Assembly: GCF_030035675.1 (NCBI RefSeq) | Contig: NC_084482.1 | Coordinates: forward strand, 218,635,943-218,699,942 | DNA length: 64,000 bases | Source of the DNA: Rhineura floridana | Taxonomy: Eukaryota > Chordata > Lepidosauria > Squamata > Rhineuridae | Direction of reading: 5' to 3' | Part shown: in pieces, positions 21,300-31,610 of the stretch | Position numbering within the stretch: the first letter of the stretch is position 1 | Layout of the letters: the number at the start of each line of letters is the position of its first letter | Position numbers and translations under genes: made by a program | The notes under the pieces: model-generated | Told to the model about the DNA's origin: nothing | The model's input: only the letters and a program-made list of their open reading frames with translations | Databases searched by the model: none

Positions 21300-21957
21300 C
21301 TGAAACAGGAGTGAGGAGCCCAGGAAATGGATGGGGGAAGAGAAATTAGGAGAGGGAGCAAAGCAAGGGCCACATTGGAACCCGTGCCTCCTTAATGTAT
21401 TCTGCCTTCCAAGCCCTGCAGTTACATTCACAGCCATGTCTTTTGGCAGTGAGCATGCAAGGATCTTTAGAATGGGGCTAATAATTCAACCACAGCATTA
21501 GAGGAAGACCAGAACAGGCCATCTCAAACTCTTTCCTAAAACTAATGAGAAGGTGATGAAGGAGCTCCCAGATGTGCTCTGATGCTTAGCAGTTCTCTTT
21601 TTGCCTCAGCTGTTTTGGTGCCAATAAATGCCACTCCTGTCCTGCTGGGAGGACAGTGCTTCTGTCTGAAGAGGGATCCCCAACGCCCCTGGAACTTCAT
21701 AAGCCCCTTCAATTGTCTTGTGATTCCCGCTGGGAGGGCCTGTCTGCTCCTCACACTATTTTGTTGGGGGAACGGGAGAGATTAGGACAATGGTGGGATG
21801 ATTCAGGGGCATCCAGGGATCTATTCCTTCTGGTCTGAAGCTGGTGTCTGTCTCAATTGTGTACAGGCAACATACCTGATATTTGCAGGTGTTCATTTTA
21901 ATCCCCCCCCCCATTTTAAAAGATGTACTTTTAATTGTATTCCTGTAGGATTATCCA
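21300..21957. other. Gene A intron 1, proximal part
   Basis: No repeat or further exon recognised. There is a C-run near 21902. Confidence 0.3.
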
Positions 21958-22108
21958 AACAAGAGATGGATTGATTCCATAAAGGAAGTCACAGACCTGA
22001 ACTTACAAGATCTGAACAGGGTGGTTCATGACAGGTGCTCTTGGAGGTTGCTTTCATAGGGTTCCCATAAGTCGTAATCAACATGAAGGCATAACAACAA
22101 AGGATGGA
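21958..22108 (+). mobile_element. BovB LINE 3'-end fragment
   Basis: AAGAGATGGATTGATTCCAT, then CAAGATCTGAACAGGGTGG and the GTCGTAATCAACATGAAGGC tail. Only the last 150 bases of the element are present. Confidence 0.88.
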
Positions 22109-22861
22109 GATTAATGGCCGGGCAACAAAAGAGGAATTTTGTGAGCCCTTATGCAATGCTAAGTACTTTCAGCCTAGACAGCCTATTGTCTATTATGCAA
22201 TGGTCTGGAGGCCTCATTGCCCTGGCTACATTTGAGCATATTTCTTATAAGTGTCAACTTAGTATGGATAACTCTCTGGACATTTAGATGGCGTATGTCG
22301 AGTTACTTGTTTCAATTGAGATGGATGTATTGGTGATGATCGTATTCTTAGTGTGAGCCGATGGGGTTGGTCTTTCTCTTCCCCCTCCTTGTTTTTTTCC
22401 ACCCCTTTTTCTTATTAGTTAAATTTGTTTTTATAAAGAAGGACAGTGTTGGGGAACCTATTTTCATCCTGAGAGCTGCATACCTTTCTGGGCAACCTTC
22501 TGAGGCCCGCATACCAGTGGTGGGCAAGTCCCAGAGACAAAAGTGGGCAGAGCAATGAATATAATTTTTGCCTTTTTACAGTAGACTAGTTTCTCACATA
22601 CCCCTCTCTACCCTCCATCCCGGGAGGCAAGAGGTATTCTCAAAATTCAAGGACACATTCCATTCAGGTAAAAACACTTGGCCTGTGAAGCAAGGCCAAT
22701 AAGGGATGTGGCCTAGAGAGAGTTTTAAGGGCCAGATAGAGAGGGCTGGAGGGCCACACTCGGCCCCCATCCCCGAGATCCCTCAGCTTGGTTTAGGACA
22801 TCCCTTCATTGGACAACTGTCAGAAAAAATGGCCTATGTATGATTTTTTTAAAATTGTATT
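22109..22861. other. Gene A intron 1, unassigned
   Basis: At about 22730-22780, GGAGGGCCACACTCGGCCCCC resembles the end of a hAT-like miniature element. The rest shows nothing clear. Confidence 0.35.
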
Positions 22862-24196
22862 TTTATTGCTGGTAGTGATGTTAAGGATACTTTGTTAAAA
22901 ATCCCTTGGAATTCCCTCCCCTTAAATATTAGACAGATACCCATCTCTGTTATCTTTTCAGCACCTACTGAAGACCTTTCTCTTTCAACAAGCCTTTTAA
23001 GCAGAGACTGTCAAGAATGCCTGATTTCTAAAATGGCTTTGAGGCAAAGAATTCTGGGGGAAGACATTTTGTCTGAGATGGGGCCTCTGAGAGGCATGAC
23101 TTTGCAGTTTTCACAGCTGAAGCTAGTTAATTAGGCCCAAGCAAGAACACCTGCTTATCAGTGGAGACTGGTATTCAAGGCCACCTGGCCTGGGAAGGCT
23201 GGGGAGTGTGTGACCGTTAGGTGTGAAAAACTCCAGAAATGTTTCATCATCTGAAAGTCCTCTGACTGGCTAATTAATTCCTGGCTGTTGCTAGGCATTT
23301 TCCCATAAGAATAGGATTCAGACCTTAGGTCTTTGTTCCCCACTGTTCCCTATGGTTGCTGCTGCTACCTAGGTAGGGTTCCATCTTCCATCCACTATCC
23401 AGGCTATACATCTCTGGGGAGATGTGGAACCATGAAGTTATTTTGCTGTTTACCTCTTTGTAAGTATAGACTAGGCTAGACAGTTCTGTTATTTTGTTTT
23501 GTGACTGTAACTCTCTGTATTTTACCTACCCTCAGGGGTGCGTGTGTTAAGAAACCATTCTGTTGCTGTAATTGTGCACTTATATTTTATTTAATAAAAC
23601 TACCTCTTATTTAACTGTGTGTTCATTGCAGGAGGGGATTCGACTCTGAATCCAGCACCTTGGTCATCTGAGCATGGACTACCGTGTATTTGGATATTTT
23701 GTCTAAGGCTCCAAGTGTAGTTTGGCTCCTGTCTGTTGGAATTCTTGGAAGGTCTATTGCTGGCACTTTGGGTTTCCCCTTGGCCCAGAGTGGGTGACCA
23801 GATTAACGGGTGGTGGCAGTCTACCTACTGTACAGGGTTGTTGTTGGTTACTCAGCCCTAGTAAGGAGAGGCACGGGTTTGTGCCTTGCCAAGGTCAATT
23901 GCCCTGCGTTTGGGAAATTGAGTCCTGGGGCTGAACCGGGAGCAGTTCATGACAAAGGCCTTATCCCAGTCTGCGTCTGTGTTGGAATTACTTTTTAATA
24001 TGTTTTTAAACTTTTTTTTTTTAAGCTTTTTAAAAAAATGTTTTTAAAGATGTTTTGTTTTAATATGATTTCACGGATGTTTTTGTTTTAACAGATTTTA
24101 AAGTCTGTTTTTTATGATGTTTTGAAGTGTTTTTAGTGCTTTTGTTCGCCACCCTGGGCTCCTGCTGGGAGGAAGGGCGGGATACAAATCAAATAA
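22862..24196 (+). mobile_element. L2 LINE 3' part, split by a solo LTR
   Basis: The pieces are 22862-23008 and 23955-24196. The first encodes an L2-like C-terminus (WNSLPLNIRQIPISV). The second is the usual L2 3' UTR ending CGCCACCCTGGGCTCCTGC...GGGCGGGATAC. The junction reads through when the insert is removed (TTAAGCAGAGAC then CTTATCCCAGTCTGCG). Confidence 0.75.
23009..23954 (+). mobile_element. Solo LTR of a retrovirus-like element in L2
   Basis: A 946-base segment with inverted ends TGTCA...TGACA and a canonical AATAAA near 23591. Flanks GAGAC and AAGGC are consistent with a decayed 5-base duplication. No internal part is present. It is an old fossil of unassigned class. Confidence 0.6.
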
Positions 24197-24249
24197 ATAC
24201 TTTATCTCTCTCTCTCCCCATTCCTGCTGCCAGGAGAACATGCTCTTAC

Positions 24250-24669
24250 TTGCTCCTCCTCCTCCTCCTCCTGCTCTGCCTGGCTCAGGAGAAAGCCTTC
24301 TGCCAGGCCTACAGCCTCAGCACTGGTCTTCGGCCTACAGTCCCTGACCCAACTCTCCATCTCCGGGGGCAGGATTTTCAGGAACTGCTCCAGGATCACT
24401 AGGTCCAGGATTTGAGCTTTTGTGTGCCTTTTTGGCTCCAGCCACTGATGGCAAAGGCTGTGGATCCGGCTATAAACTTCTCGGGGCCCTTCAGCCTCCT
24501 GGTAGCAAAACTCCCTGAAGCGCTTGTGCTGGTCTGCCCAGTTGGTGTGGCCCCCATCCAGGATCTTCTGCACTGTATTTCCCCAGAGTTCCCCAGTCCT
24601 CCCAGGCTCGTTGACCAGCTCACAGCCTCTTCCTGCTTCATGGACAGCTGAGTCTTCTTTCTTTTCCAT
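24250..24669 (-). CDS. Gene A, SCAN exon with the start codon
   Basis: The chosen ATG at 24669 ([13 protein letters not shown]) matches the position of the start in gene B ([12 protein letters not shown]). The exon's own 5' edge is upstream and not fixed. Residues 35-125 or so are a SCAN box: [60 protein letters not shown], then [18 protein letters not shown] boxes make homo- and heterodimers between zinc-finger factors. The exon ends with a Glu run and donor GAGCAA|GTAAGA at 24250, phase 0. Summed with the four downstream exons the coding length is 1341 bases, or 446 residues, in one open frame. Confidence 0.88.
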
Positions 24670-24944
24670 CTTCAGTCTGGACCCCAAGGCAGCCTCGACG
24701 AAGGGTTGGAGGAGTTCTTTGCTCCGCTGCCCAGTTAACTTTCTTGAGACAAGAGATGGTTGGGTTCTTCTGCTGGACTGATGTTCTGGGTTTTAGAATG
24801 CAGTGGATAAGGAACAGTCCCACTTAAAGCCTGAACCAAGGTTTGGTTTCAGGAAGCTGAGATGATTCCTTTCCATCCAAGGTGAAGGCTGGTGAAGCTG
24901 AATAGATTCGACAAAGCATTCGTCAATGCAGGGATTTTTATTTA

Positions 24945-25410
24945 TTTATTTATTTAATTTATATACCGCCCTAAGCCCGAAGGCTCTCTGGGCGGTGTAC
25001 AAAAAGATAAAAAACAAGCAATATATAAATACAATAAATACAATAAATCAAGAAAACAAAACAAACAAACAATAAAAGAACCAAGCAACATCCAAAAATA
25101 CAAATAATGATGAAAAAACCATTAAAACACACATTAAAATGCCTGGGAGTATAAAAAGGTTTTCACCTGGCGCCGAAAAGATAGTAGCGTCGGCGCCAGG
25201 CGCACCTCATCGGGGAGGCTGTTCCACAGTTCGGGGGCCACCACGGAAAAGGCCCTGAAAAGGGATCTGGCTTCCTGCTGTAGAACTTTTGAGATAAACC
25301 TCAGTGATAGGCCTTCTATTGTCCTTGAAGTGGGATGGCTTTCAGAGTTGCCTTGTCTGGGCTGGAACAACACAGAATTTTTAAGAAGCAAACAAAACTG
25401 AAACAAGAAG
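24945..25410 (-). mobile_element. L2-type LINE C-terminus and 3' UTR
   Basis: The minus strand encodes APELWNSLPDEVRLAP, then SFRRQVKTFLYSQAF, a typical L2 C-terminus. It is followed by AAACA-rich 3' UTR and the CCGCCCAGAGAGCC motif near 24960-25000. Confidence 0.78.
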
Positions 25411-25464
25411 CTGCGGTCTAACAGCGTTTTGTCTGTATTGCAACTTGATTCAGGTTAGCAGAGG

Positions 25465-25580
25465 CAGAGCTTGGAAAAGTTACTTTTTAGAACTACAACT
25501 CCCATCAGCTCAATCCAGTGGCCATGCTGGCTGAGGCTGATGGGAGTTGTAGTTCAAAAAAGTAACATTTCCAGGCTCTG
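25465..25580. mobile_element. hAT-type palindromic miniature element
   Basis: Same family as 14306-14421: CAGAGCTTGGAAAAGTTAC at the start and the complement at the end. No matching 8-base duplication was found, so one flank may have changed. Confidence 0.8.
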
Positions 25581-26062
25581 ATTTACCAACTTTTAAAGCC
25601 CCTGGGTAAACTGGAATTTTTGAGGGGGTGCCATGGGTGCCACCCCTTCTGGACACTTCTCTCTGCTGCCTCCCTGGATCGACCCACTCTTCAGAGAGGC
25701 AGAACATATGCATGCACACATTTCACTTTCCCGAGGAATCTGGGTAAAACTTTGGACCGCTAGAATGAATCAGAACCTTGAACAGCACATAGAGCTGAAA
25801 AAGGAAGTGGGGAAGAGTGTGACTCTTCCAACTTCCTCCTTCAGATCTATGTACTTTTCAAGGCATAGAAAAGGGTAACCACCCTTCCCCCTCATGAATA
25901 AGGGGGCAGCAGCAGGCTCAGAAGCTATATGGGTACCAGGAGAAGTTCTCATGGGTGCAATTGTGCCCACAGATGCTTTGTTGGCAATCCTTGGGTTATA
26001 GTTTTGCAGCCTGCTGGGTTTTCCTTTTGGGAGAAAGATGACTGGTTTTGCATTTCTAAAAA
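25581..26062. other. Unassigned stretch
   Basis: There is a short inverted repeat (AGTGGGGAAGAGTGTGAC type) around 25790-25860. No gene. Confidence 0.3.
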
Positions 26063-26287
26063 TGGAAATGGGCTGCCTTCAAGTCGATTCCGACTTATGG
26101 CGTCCCTATGAATAGGGTTTTCATGGTAAGCAGTTTTCAGAGGTGGTTTACCATTGCCTTCCTCTGAGGCTGAGAGGCAGTGACTGGCCCAAGGTCACCC
26201 AGTGAGCTTCATGGCTGTATGTGGATTTGAATCCTGGTCTCCCAGGTCGTAGCCCAACACTCTAACCACTACACCACACTGGCTCTA
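26063..26287 (-). mobile_element. Sauria-type SINE with BovB-like tail
   Basis: This is the reverse complement of the element at 6014-6233: tail GTCGATTCCGACTTATGGCG at the 26063 side and tRNA-like head (ACTACACCACACTGGCTC) at the 26287 side. Confidence 0.9.
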
Positions 26288-26377
26288 CTGCATTTCTAAA
26301 AGCCTGTTGTTCTTGAACAGTGTCCTTATATGTAATGTTGGTTAGGATAATGCTGGTGTTTATTAACAGCAGCACTA

Positions 26378-26612
26378 AAGAGACCCAGTGTTATGTAGTG
26401 GTTAGAGGGCTGGACTAGGACTCAAGAGAAAAGAGTCCAACCCCCCCCCCCCAATTAAGCCATGAAGCTCAGTGGCTGACCATGGGCCAGTCACCACCTC
26501 TCAACCTGACCTACCTCACAGGGTTGTTCTGAAGATAAAACTGGGAGGCCCACATATGCCACCTTGAGCTCTTTGGAGGAAAGGTGGGATTCCAATGTAA
26601 GAAACAAATAAG
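26378..26612 (+). mobile_element. Sauria-type SINE with a different 3' tail
   Basis: The head (CCCAGTGTTATGTAGTGGTTA) and the TGGGCCAGTCAC body are as in the other SINEs. The 3' part instead reads CTACCTCACAGGGTTGTTCTG, then TTGAGCTCTTTGGAGGAAAGG. This is a second tail type within the same tRNA-headed SINE group. Confidence 0.82.
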
Positions 26613-26714
26613 CCATTCTGCCTTTTTTTTAGTAGAACTTGGAGTCAGGGCAGGTTTCCTCCTGCTCCTGAGTTTATTACGTGTCTCCTTGTAGAGCTTC
26701 TTATACAGCCCTGC

Positions 26715-27190
26715 CAAAACCTGCATTGCATGCAAAAGATCCTGGGTTCAGTTTCTGGCAACGCTAGTTAGGGCTAAGGGAGAGTGGAGAGCCACTGCCA
26801 GCCAGTGCAGACAATACAGAGTTAGATGGACTAATACATGGAGGATTAGGTTGCCAACAGCTGCTAGCCACAATGGCTATGTTCTGCCTCCGCCATCGGA
26901 GGCAGCATGGAGAGCACAATTGTGCTTATGTCCCGCTTGGGGGCTTCCCAGAAGAGGCTTCTGGCTGGCCACTTGCGAGACCAGGATGCCAGACTAGATG
27001 GGTCTTTGGGCTAATCCAGCAGGTCCAGATGCATGTGAGTAGCCCACAGACAGGACAAGAGCAGATCCCTCCTTGTGATCCTCTGCAATTCTGATACCGG
27101 AAGCAATGTCGCCGTTGTGGCTAGTAGCCATCGATAGCCTTATCCTCCAGGAATTTGTCTAATCCTCTTTTAAAGCCATTGGGAGCTGGC
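26715..27190. mobile_element. Cluster of tRNA-SINE and CR1 fragments
   Basis: 26715-26850 (+) is a SINE body (GATCCTGGGTTCAGTTTC; GCCACTGCCAGCCAGTGCAG). 26862-27030 (+) is a CR1 3' UTR (GCTAGCCACAATGGC; CTAATCCAGCAGG). 27113-27190 (-) is a CR1 C-terminal tail fragment. All are diverged and short. Confidence 0.65.
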
Positions 27191-27714
27191 AGAAAGAGCC
27201 ACAGGATCCCGCTTGGGAGCTGTGTGCACAAGCCGGCCGGAAAATGCTGGCTCCCATGAACAGGCCTCCCAGTGAGTAAGCACTCCCCATAGGCCACAAT
27301 GAAAATTATTTTACTGCGCCGGCCTTTTGGCCGGTGGAGTTTCCAGGAGGATCAGGACCTGTGGAAGGGCTCCATATGCAAGGAGGATCTCGCATATGTC
27401 TCCTCCACCCCCACGGCTTAGCTGTCGCCATGAGCTGGTTTGGGGGCTACCGCTGGCTTCCTTTGGCCCTCCGTCTGCTGCACTGGCTGCCCCTGCAGAG
27501 CCGCTACAGCGCCGCAGCAGAGGGCTGCCGCTGGTGCAACCCAGCAGAGCCTGGAGCCTGTCAGTGCAGCCAGGGCTCTGCCTCATCCAACTCACCCCAG
27601 CCTGGCAGAAAGGCGAGTTGGATTGCGCCGTAAGCCATCACTAAAATATCTTTATGTAGATATAATTTATTTTACACTCGGTATTAGATGCAGCTAATTG
27701 ATACCTAAATTAAA
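27191..27714. other. GC-rich unassigned stretch
   Basis: No gene recognised. A small hairpin GCCGGCC-TTTT-GGCCGG lies near 27320-27335. Open frames here have no family resemblance. Confidence 0.3.
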
Positions 27715-28050
27715 TTATTTATTTATTACATTTGTATACCACTCCATAGCCAAAGCTCTCTGGGCAGTTTACAACAATCAAAGCATAAGAACATATATAC
27801 ACATTTAAAAACGCATGTTTAAAAGCCAATTAAAACACATGCTAAAATGCCTGGGAGAAGAGGACAGTTTTGACCTGGCGCCAAAAAGATAACAGTGTTG
27901 GTACCAGGCGCGCCTCGTCAGGGAGATCGTTCCATAATTTGGGGGCCACCACTGAGAAGGCCCTCTCCCTTGTTGCCAGACTCCCAGCTTCCCTCGGAGT
28001 AGGCACCCGGAGGAGGGCCTTGGATGTTGAGCGTAGTGTACGGGTGGGTT
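27715..28050 (-). mobile_element. L2-type LINE 3' fragment
   Basis: ATACCACTCCATAGCCAAAGCTCTCTGGGCAG at one side and TGGGGGCCACCACTGAGAAGGCCC at the other repeat the layout of 24945-25410 with more decay. Confidence 0.7.
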
Positions 28051-28757
28051 GTTAATTTATCTAATTTCATACTAAAGCAATTTCACCAGTGAGGTGAACT
28101 TCAAGCTGTCTTATTGCTTCAGCACAAATGCACGTGTCACCTGGACCTCCCCCTGAGATCATCCCTACATGTGTGTGTGTGTGTGGGGGGGGTTCCCTGT
28201 TCTTGTGGTCAGCATGAAACCTACTTCTCTGTTCTTGTGGTTAGCATGTTCCTTGCCCTTAGCACATGCTTTTCCCCTCTCCATATCAGGATGTTGTGGG
28301 ATACCTAGTTTGTTTTGGGTAACTGGTCTTCACTCACTTCTCCTTTTAAACCTAGCAGCAGCACTTTAGCAAAATTCAGCTTCCCCCCCCCTTGTTTACC
28401 TGGAATCCCTCAATCAATTCTAACCACACATTAGCCTGATTTACGAATAATGGGGTTCAGTTCTCTTACAACCACATCCACCACTCTCAGCTCTTTGGTG
28501 GGATATCAATGCAGTAAACTGAGAAGTGCAAGCTGTCTTTACACAGGCACAACTCAACAGATCTCCCCCCCACACACACCTGGATTGCCCCCCCCACCAA
28601 TAGCTAGCCCCTAATGCAGAGCCTCCCACCAGATCCCCTTTCTTTCCCCGCTCCTTCCACCCACTGTACAGATGTAAACCAATTTGAAACTGGCTTCAGT
28701 GATGTCCAAGATATTGAGGAAAGAGGCATATTGAGACCTCTGGCAGTGATTCGTAAA
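28051..28757. other. Unassigned stretch
   Basis: Short (GT)n near 28172 and C-runs near 28383 and 28566. No gene or element recognised. Confidence 0.3.
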
Positions 28758-29050
28758 CTCACACACACACACACACACACTACTTGAAAAATTCTGAGGC
28801 TTTAAGGGGCCGCTTCATGATTTTTTCTGCCTGTTGTACCAACCATAAGGCTCTCTGCAAAATGCTGTATGTTTTTTTAAAATTGTAATATTATTGATTA
28901 TTTGATTTCTTATATTGCATTGCCATTTGCACCCCACAGAATGCAACAGAATACAATACAAGAAATAAAAAACAAGCAATAACAGTATGGTTAAAAAGAA
29001 ATATGATCAGTCAATGTGGATGATCACCTGTGGTCCATGGACCTCAGTTC
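28758..29050 (-). mobile_element. hAT-type miniature element with (AC)n at one edge
   Basis: After (AC)n at 28759-28779, the sequence (TTCATGATTTTTTCTGCCTG; CCTGTGGTCCATGGACC) matches the family seen at 2466-4989 and 47943-48240. Terminal repeats are decayed. Confidence 0.6.
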
Positions 29051-29217
29051 TGGACCTCCTGCTCTAGGGGGAGGGCTCACTGGTAACACACAAGGAGAAG
29101 GTCCCAGGTTCAGCCCTGAAACCCCAGAGAAGCTGCTGCCGTTGAAGTAGGGCAACAGATGAAAGTGGATAGCATCCAAAACCAGAAAAAAGAAAAAAAA
29201 GGGGGGGGGAACCCCAA

Positions 29218-29360
29218 GATGCAAGAAAAATATATTTTATTCAATAGCCCAACGCGTTTCAGCCACTATATATAGGCCTTCATCAGGGGAATAGCTGGTG
29301 TATAATATCTTTCTGTGCACAAAATTGCTACCAATTCAGCCACCACTTCTGTATGTTCCT
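29218..29360 (-). mobile_element. Possible Penelope-like element fragment with hammerhead-like motif
   Basis: On the minus strand, at 29247-29290, the order is CCC, CTGATGA, a short GCC/GGC stem with an 8-9 base loop, GAAAC and ACGCGTTGGG. This is the conserved core order of a minimal type-I hammerhead ribozyme. Such ribozymes are known from Penelope-like element terminal repeats. Stem II has an extra or mismatched base, so activity is doubtful. The family call is inference, as no coding part is near. Confidence 0.4.
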
Positions 29361-29884
29361 AGAGTGGAAGGCAGAAGCGCCCGGATGTGGATGTCCTAGA
29401 GGAGCCTTCCATGGAGAGGCCACCCAGCACCTTGGGGGGTGGGGTTGAAAGGTGGGGGGAGGGGCTGCTCTCTCTTCGTTCCCCCTCTCCCCCTCCCAAA
29501 TCAGCACTGCCTCCCTGCCTTTTGTCCATGTTCACTGCCAGGGTGGGGTTGGGGTCTCCAGGAGAATACTTCCAAAACTCCTACCTCCCTGGCTTGAATT
29601 TCCCACCCTCCAGGGATTCCCCCACTCATTTGCCTTTAGCGCCCTTCGCACCCACCAGATTCCCCATCCGAGGCGGGGACAATCAAAAGGGACTTTCCCG
29701 CAAGGGAGTGTTCCCAGAAAGGGCTGCCAGCCAGGCGCTTCGGAGTCAATCAATGGCTTAACCTGCCCTCTCTTTTCACGCCGAGGAAACGTATTATGCG
29801 GAGAGGGCGTTGGGTGCAAATTTTACCCGCCCTCCGTTGCAAATTGTGAAGTCCCCCCCCTCCACACACAAAAAAGGTACTCAC
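29361..29884. other. GC-rich stretch downstream of the candidate first exon
   Basis: Rich in C and G, with no recognised repeat. It may be unique host sequence in the first intron of gene A. Confidence 0.35.
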
Positions 29885-30060
29885 CAGAACAGCTTCCCCG
29901 ACCCTCCCGAAATCTCCTTGGGAAACAGCTTCTGTATATTTTAACTTCTGCTTCTGTATATTTCAAGCCTCCCACCGCCCTGCAAAGTTGTGGAAATGAG
30001 CCCAGGAAGGCAGAACGGGGAGGGAACCGCTTCGACCAATGGGGAAAAGGCGTCCCAGCG
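29885..30060 (-). promoter_or_regulatory. Candidate first exon and promoter of gene A
   Basis: The minus strand has a near-consensus donor GTTCTG|GTGAGTACC at 29885. About 150 bases upstream lies CCATTGG (30036-30042), an inverted CCAAT box, in GC-rich, CpG-containing sequence free of repeats. KRAB and SCAN zinc-finger genes usually start with a noncoding exon several kilobases upstream of the coding start, which fits the 5.2 kb to the SCAN exon. No TATA box is obvious, and the transcription start is not known. Confidence 0.4.
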
Positions 30061-30364
30061 TCTGTCAGCAGTTGCTGGGCAGGCTGAGAAAACAGAACTT
30101 GGGGGCCAAGCGTTGGGAGCGGGAGAATGAATTGAATGAATGAGTGAATGAAAAAAAATGAATGGAACGGAAAGAAGAGTTAATGAATCTCCTCCAGAGA
30201 CATCGTCCGCCAAACAGCGTCGCCCATTAAAGAGCCACCGAGAGGCCATTTAGGGCTCTTAGCAAAGCAATTTGCTTGTCAAAGGGCAGCCGTAACAATA
30301 CTATTTTGCTGGAAGGGAAGATTGTTATTGCTACAGACACACACACAAACACACCTCATGTCAC
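30061..30364. other. Unassigned stretch upstream of the candidate promoter
   Basis: No repeat is recognised here except a short (AC)-rich tract near 30338. It may hold further control sequence. Confidence 0.3.
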
Positions 30365-30425
30365 TGAAGAACAAAGAAGAAGCTGCCTTCTACCGAGTCA
30401 GACCACTGGGCCACAGTCCTCCTAG
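30365..30425 (-). mobile_element. tRNA-SINE tail fragment
   Basis: GAAGAAGCTGCCTTCTACC and GAGTCAGACCACTGGGCCA match the 3' part of the SINE family also seen at 52239-61978. Only the tail is present. Confidence 0.65.
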
Positions 30426-31117
30426 GTAAATAGGAAGCTTGAAACTGCCTTAGACTGAGTCAGGGTGCATAAGAACATAAGAAGAGCCTGCTGGATCAGG
30501 CCAGTGGCCCATCCAGTCCAGCATCCTGTTCTCACAGTGGCCAACCAGGTGCCTGGGGGAAGCCCGCAAGCAGGACCCGAGTGCAAGAACACTCTCCCCT
30601 CCTGAGGCTTCTGGCAACTGGTTTTCAGAAGCATGCTGCCTCTGACTAGGGTGGCAGAGCACAGCCATCATGGCTAGTAGCCATTGATAGCCCTGTCCTC
30701 CATGAATTTGTCTAATCTTCTTTTAAAGCCATCCAAGCTGGCGGCCATTACTGCATCTTGTGGGAGCAAATTCCATAGTTTAACTGTGCGCTGAGTAAAG
30801 AAGTACTTCCTTTTGTCTGTCCTGACTCTTCCAACATTCAGCTTCTTTGAATGTCCACGAGTTCTAGTATTATGAGAGAGGGAGAAGAACTTTTCTCTAT
30901 CCACTTTCTCAAGGCCATGCATAATTTTATGCACTTCTATCATGTCTCCTCTGACCCGCCTTTTCTCTAAACTAAAAAGCCCCAAATGCTGCAACCTTTC
31001 CTTATAAGGGAGTTGCTCCATCCCCTTGATCATTCTGGTTGCCCTCTTCTGAACCTTTTCCAACTCTACAATATAGGGTTGCCAGGTCGGAAACATCCAA
31101 AAACCTGAGAAAACGGG

Positions 31118-31253
31118 GGCGGACCCTAGTAATGTCACGGAGTGGGCCCTAGTGACATCACGGGGCGGGCCCTGGTGATGTCATGGGGCGGGCTCTAGTG
31201 ACATCATGGGGTGGGCCCTAGTGATGTCATGGGTGGGCCCTAATGATGTCATT
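31118..31253. repeat. Subterminal tandem repeats of about 22-23 bases
   Basis: Six imperfect units contain GGGCCCTAGTGACATCA or its variants, so TGACATCA and TGATGTCA alternate. Subterminal repeats of this kind in hAT elements can bind transposase. Confidence 0.8.
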
Positions 31254-31423
31254 AAGCATGATACATTAAGTATCAACCACAGTTGCTTGGAGCATACAAT
31301 TAAAAAAAAAATTCTCTGATTGGAAATTAAAATAGAAATCTTACCTAAAAGAGGGTGTTCCCAAGTCCAGCTGAAGTGACAAGGTCATTCCTTCTCACAA
31401 GCTTAGGGAGCATGGATGCAAAA

Positions 31424-31610
31424 TGGAAATGGACTGCCTTCGTCGGTCCCGAATAGGGTTTTCATGGTAAGCGGTATTCAGAGGTGGTTTACTATTGCCT
31501 TCCTCTGAGGCTGAGAGGCAGTGACTGGTCCAAGGTCACCCAGTCAGCTTCATGGCTGTCTGAGGATTCAAACCCTGGTCTGCCAAGTCATAGTTCAACA
31601 CTTTTAGGGA
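31424..31610 (-). mobile_element. Sauria-type SINE fragment
   Basis: TTCAGAGGTGGTTTACTATTGCC and CCAAGGTCACCCAGTCAGC are the reverse complement of the SINE body. Part of the BovB-like tail is missing. Confidence 0.82.

Noticed and set aside
25134-25406. Possible host exon encoding APELWNSLPDEVRLAP
   Set aside because: This is the C-terminus of an L2 LINE and is followed by its 3' UTR.
27311-27697. Open frames of 85-105 codons on both strands
   Set aside because: Overlapping frames in a GC-rich segment, with no domain and no conserved signal that I can see.
29387-30087. Open frames of 124 and 211 codons on the plus strand
   Set aside because: They run antisense to the candidate first exon of gene A in GC-rich DNA and show no known domain.
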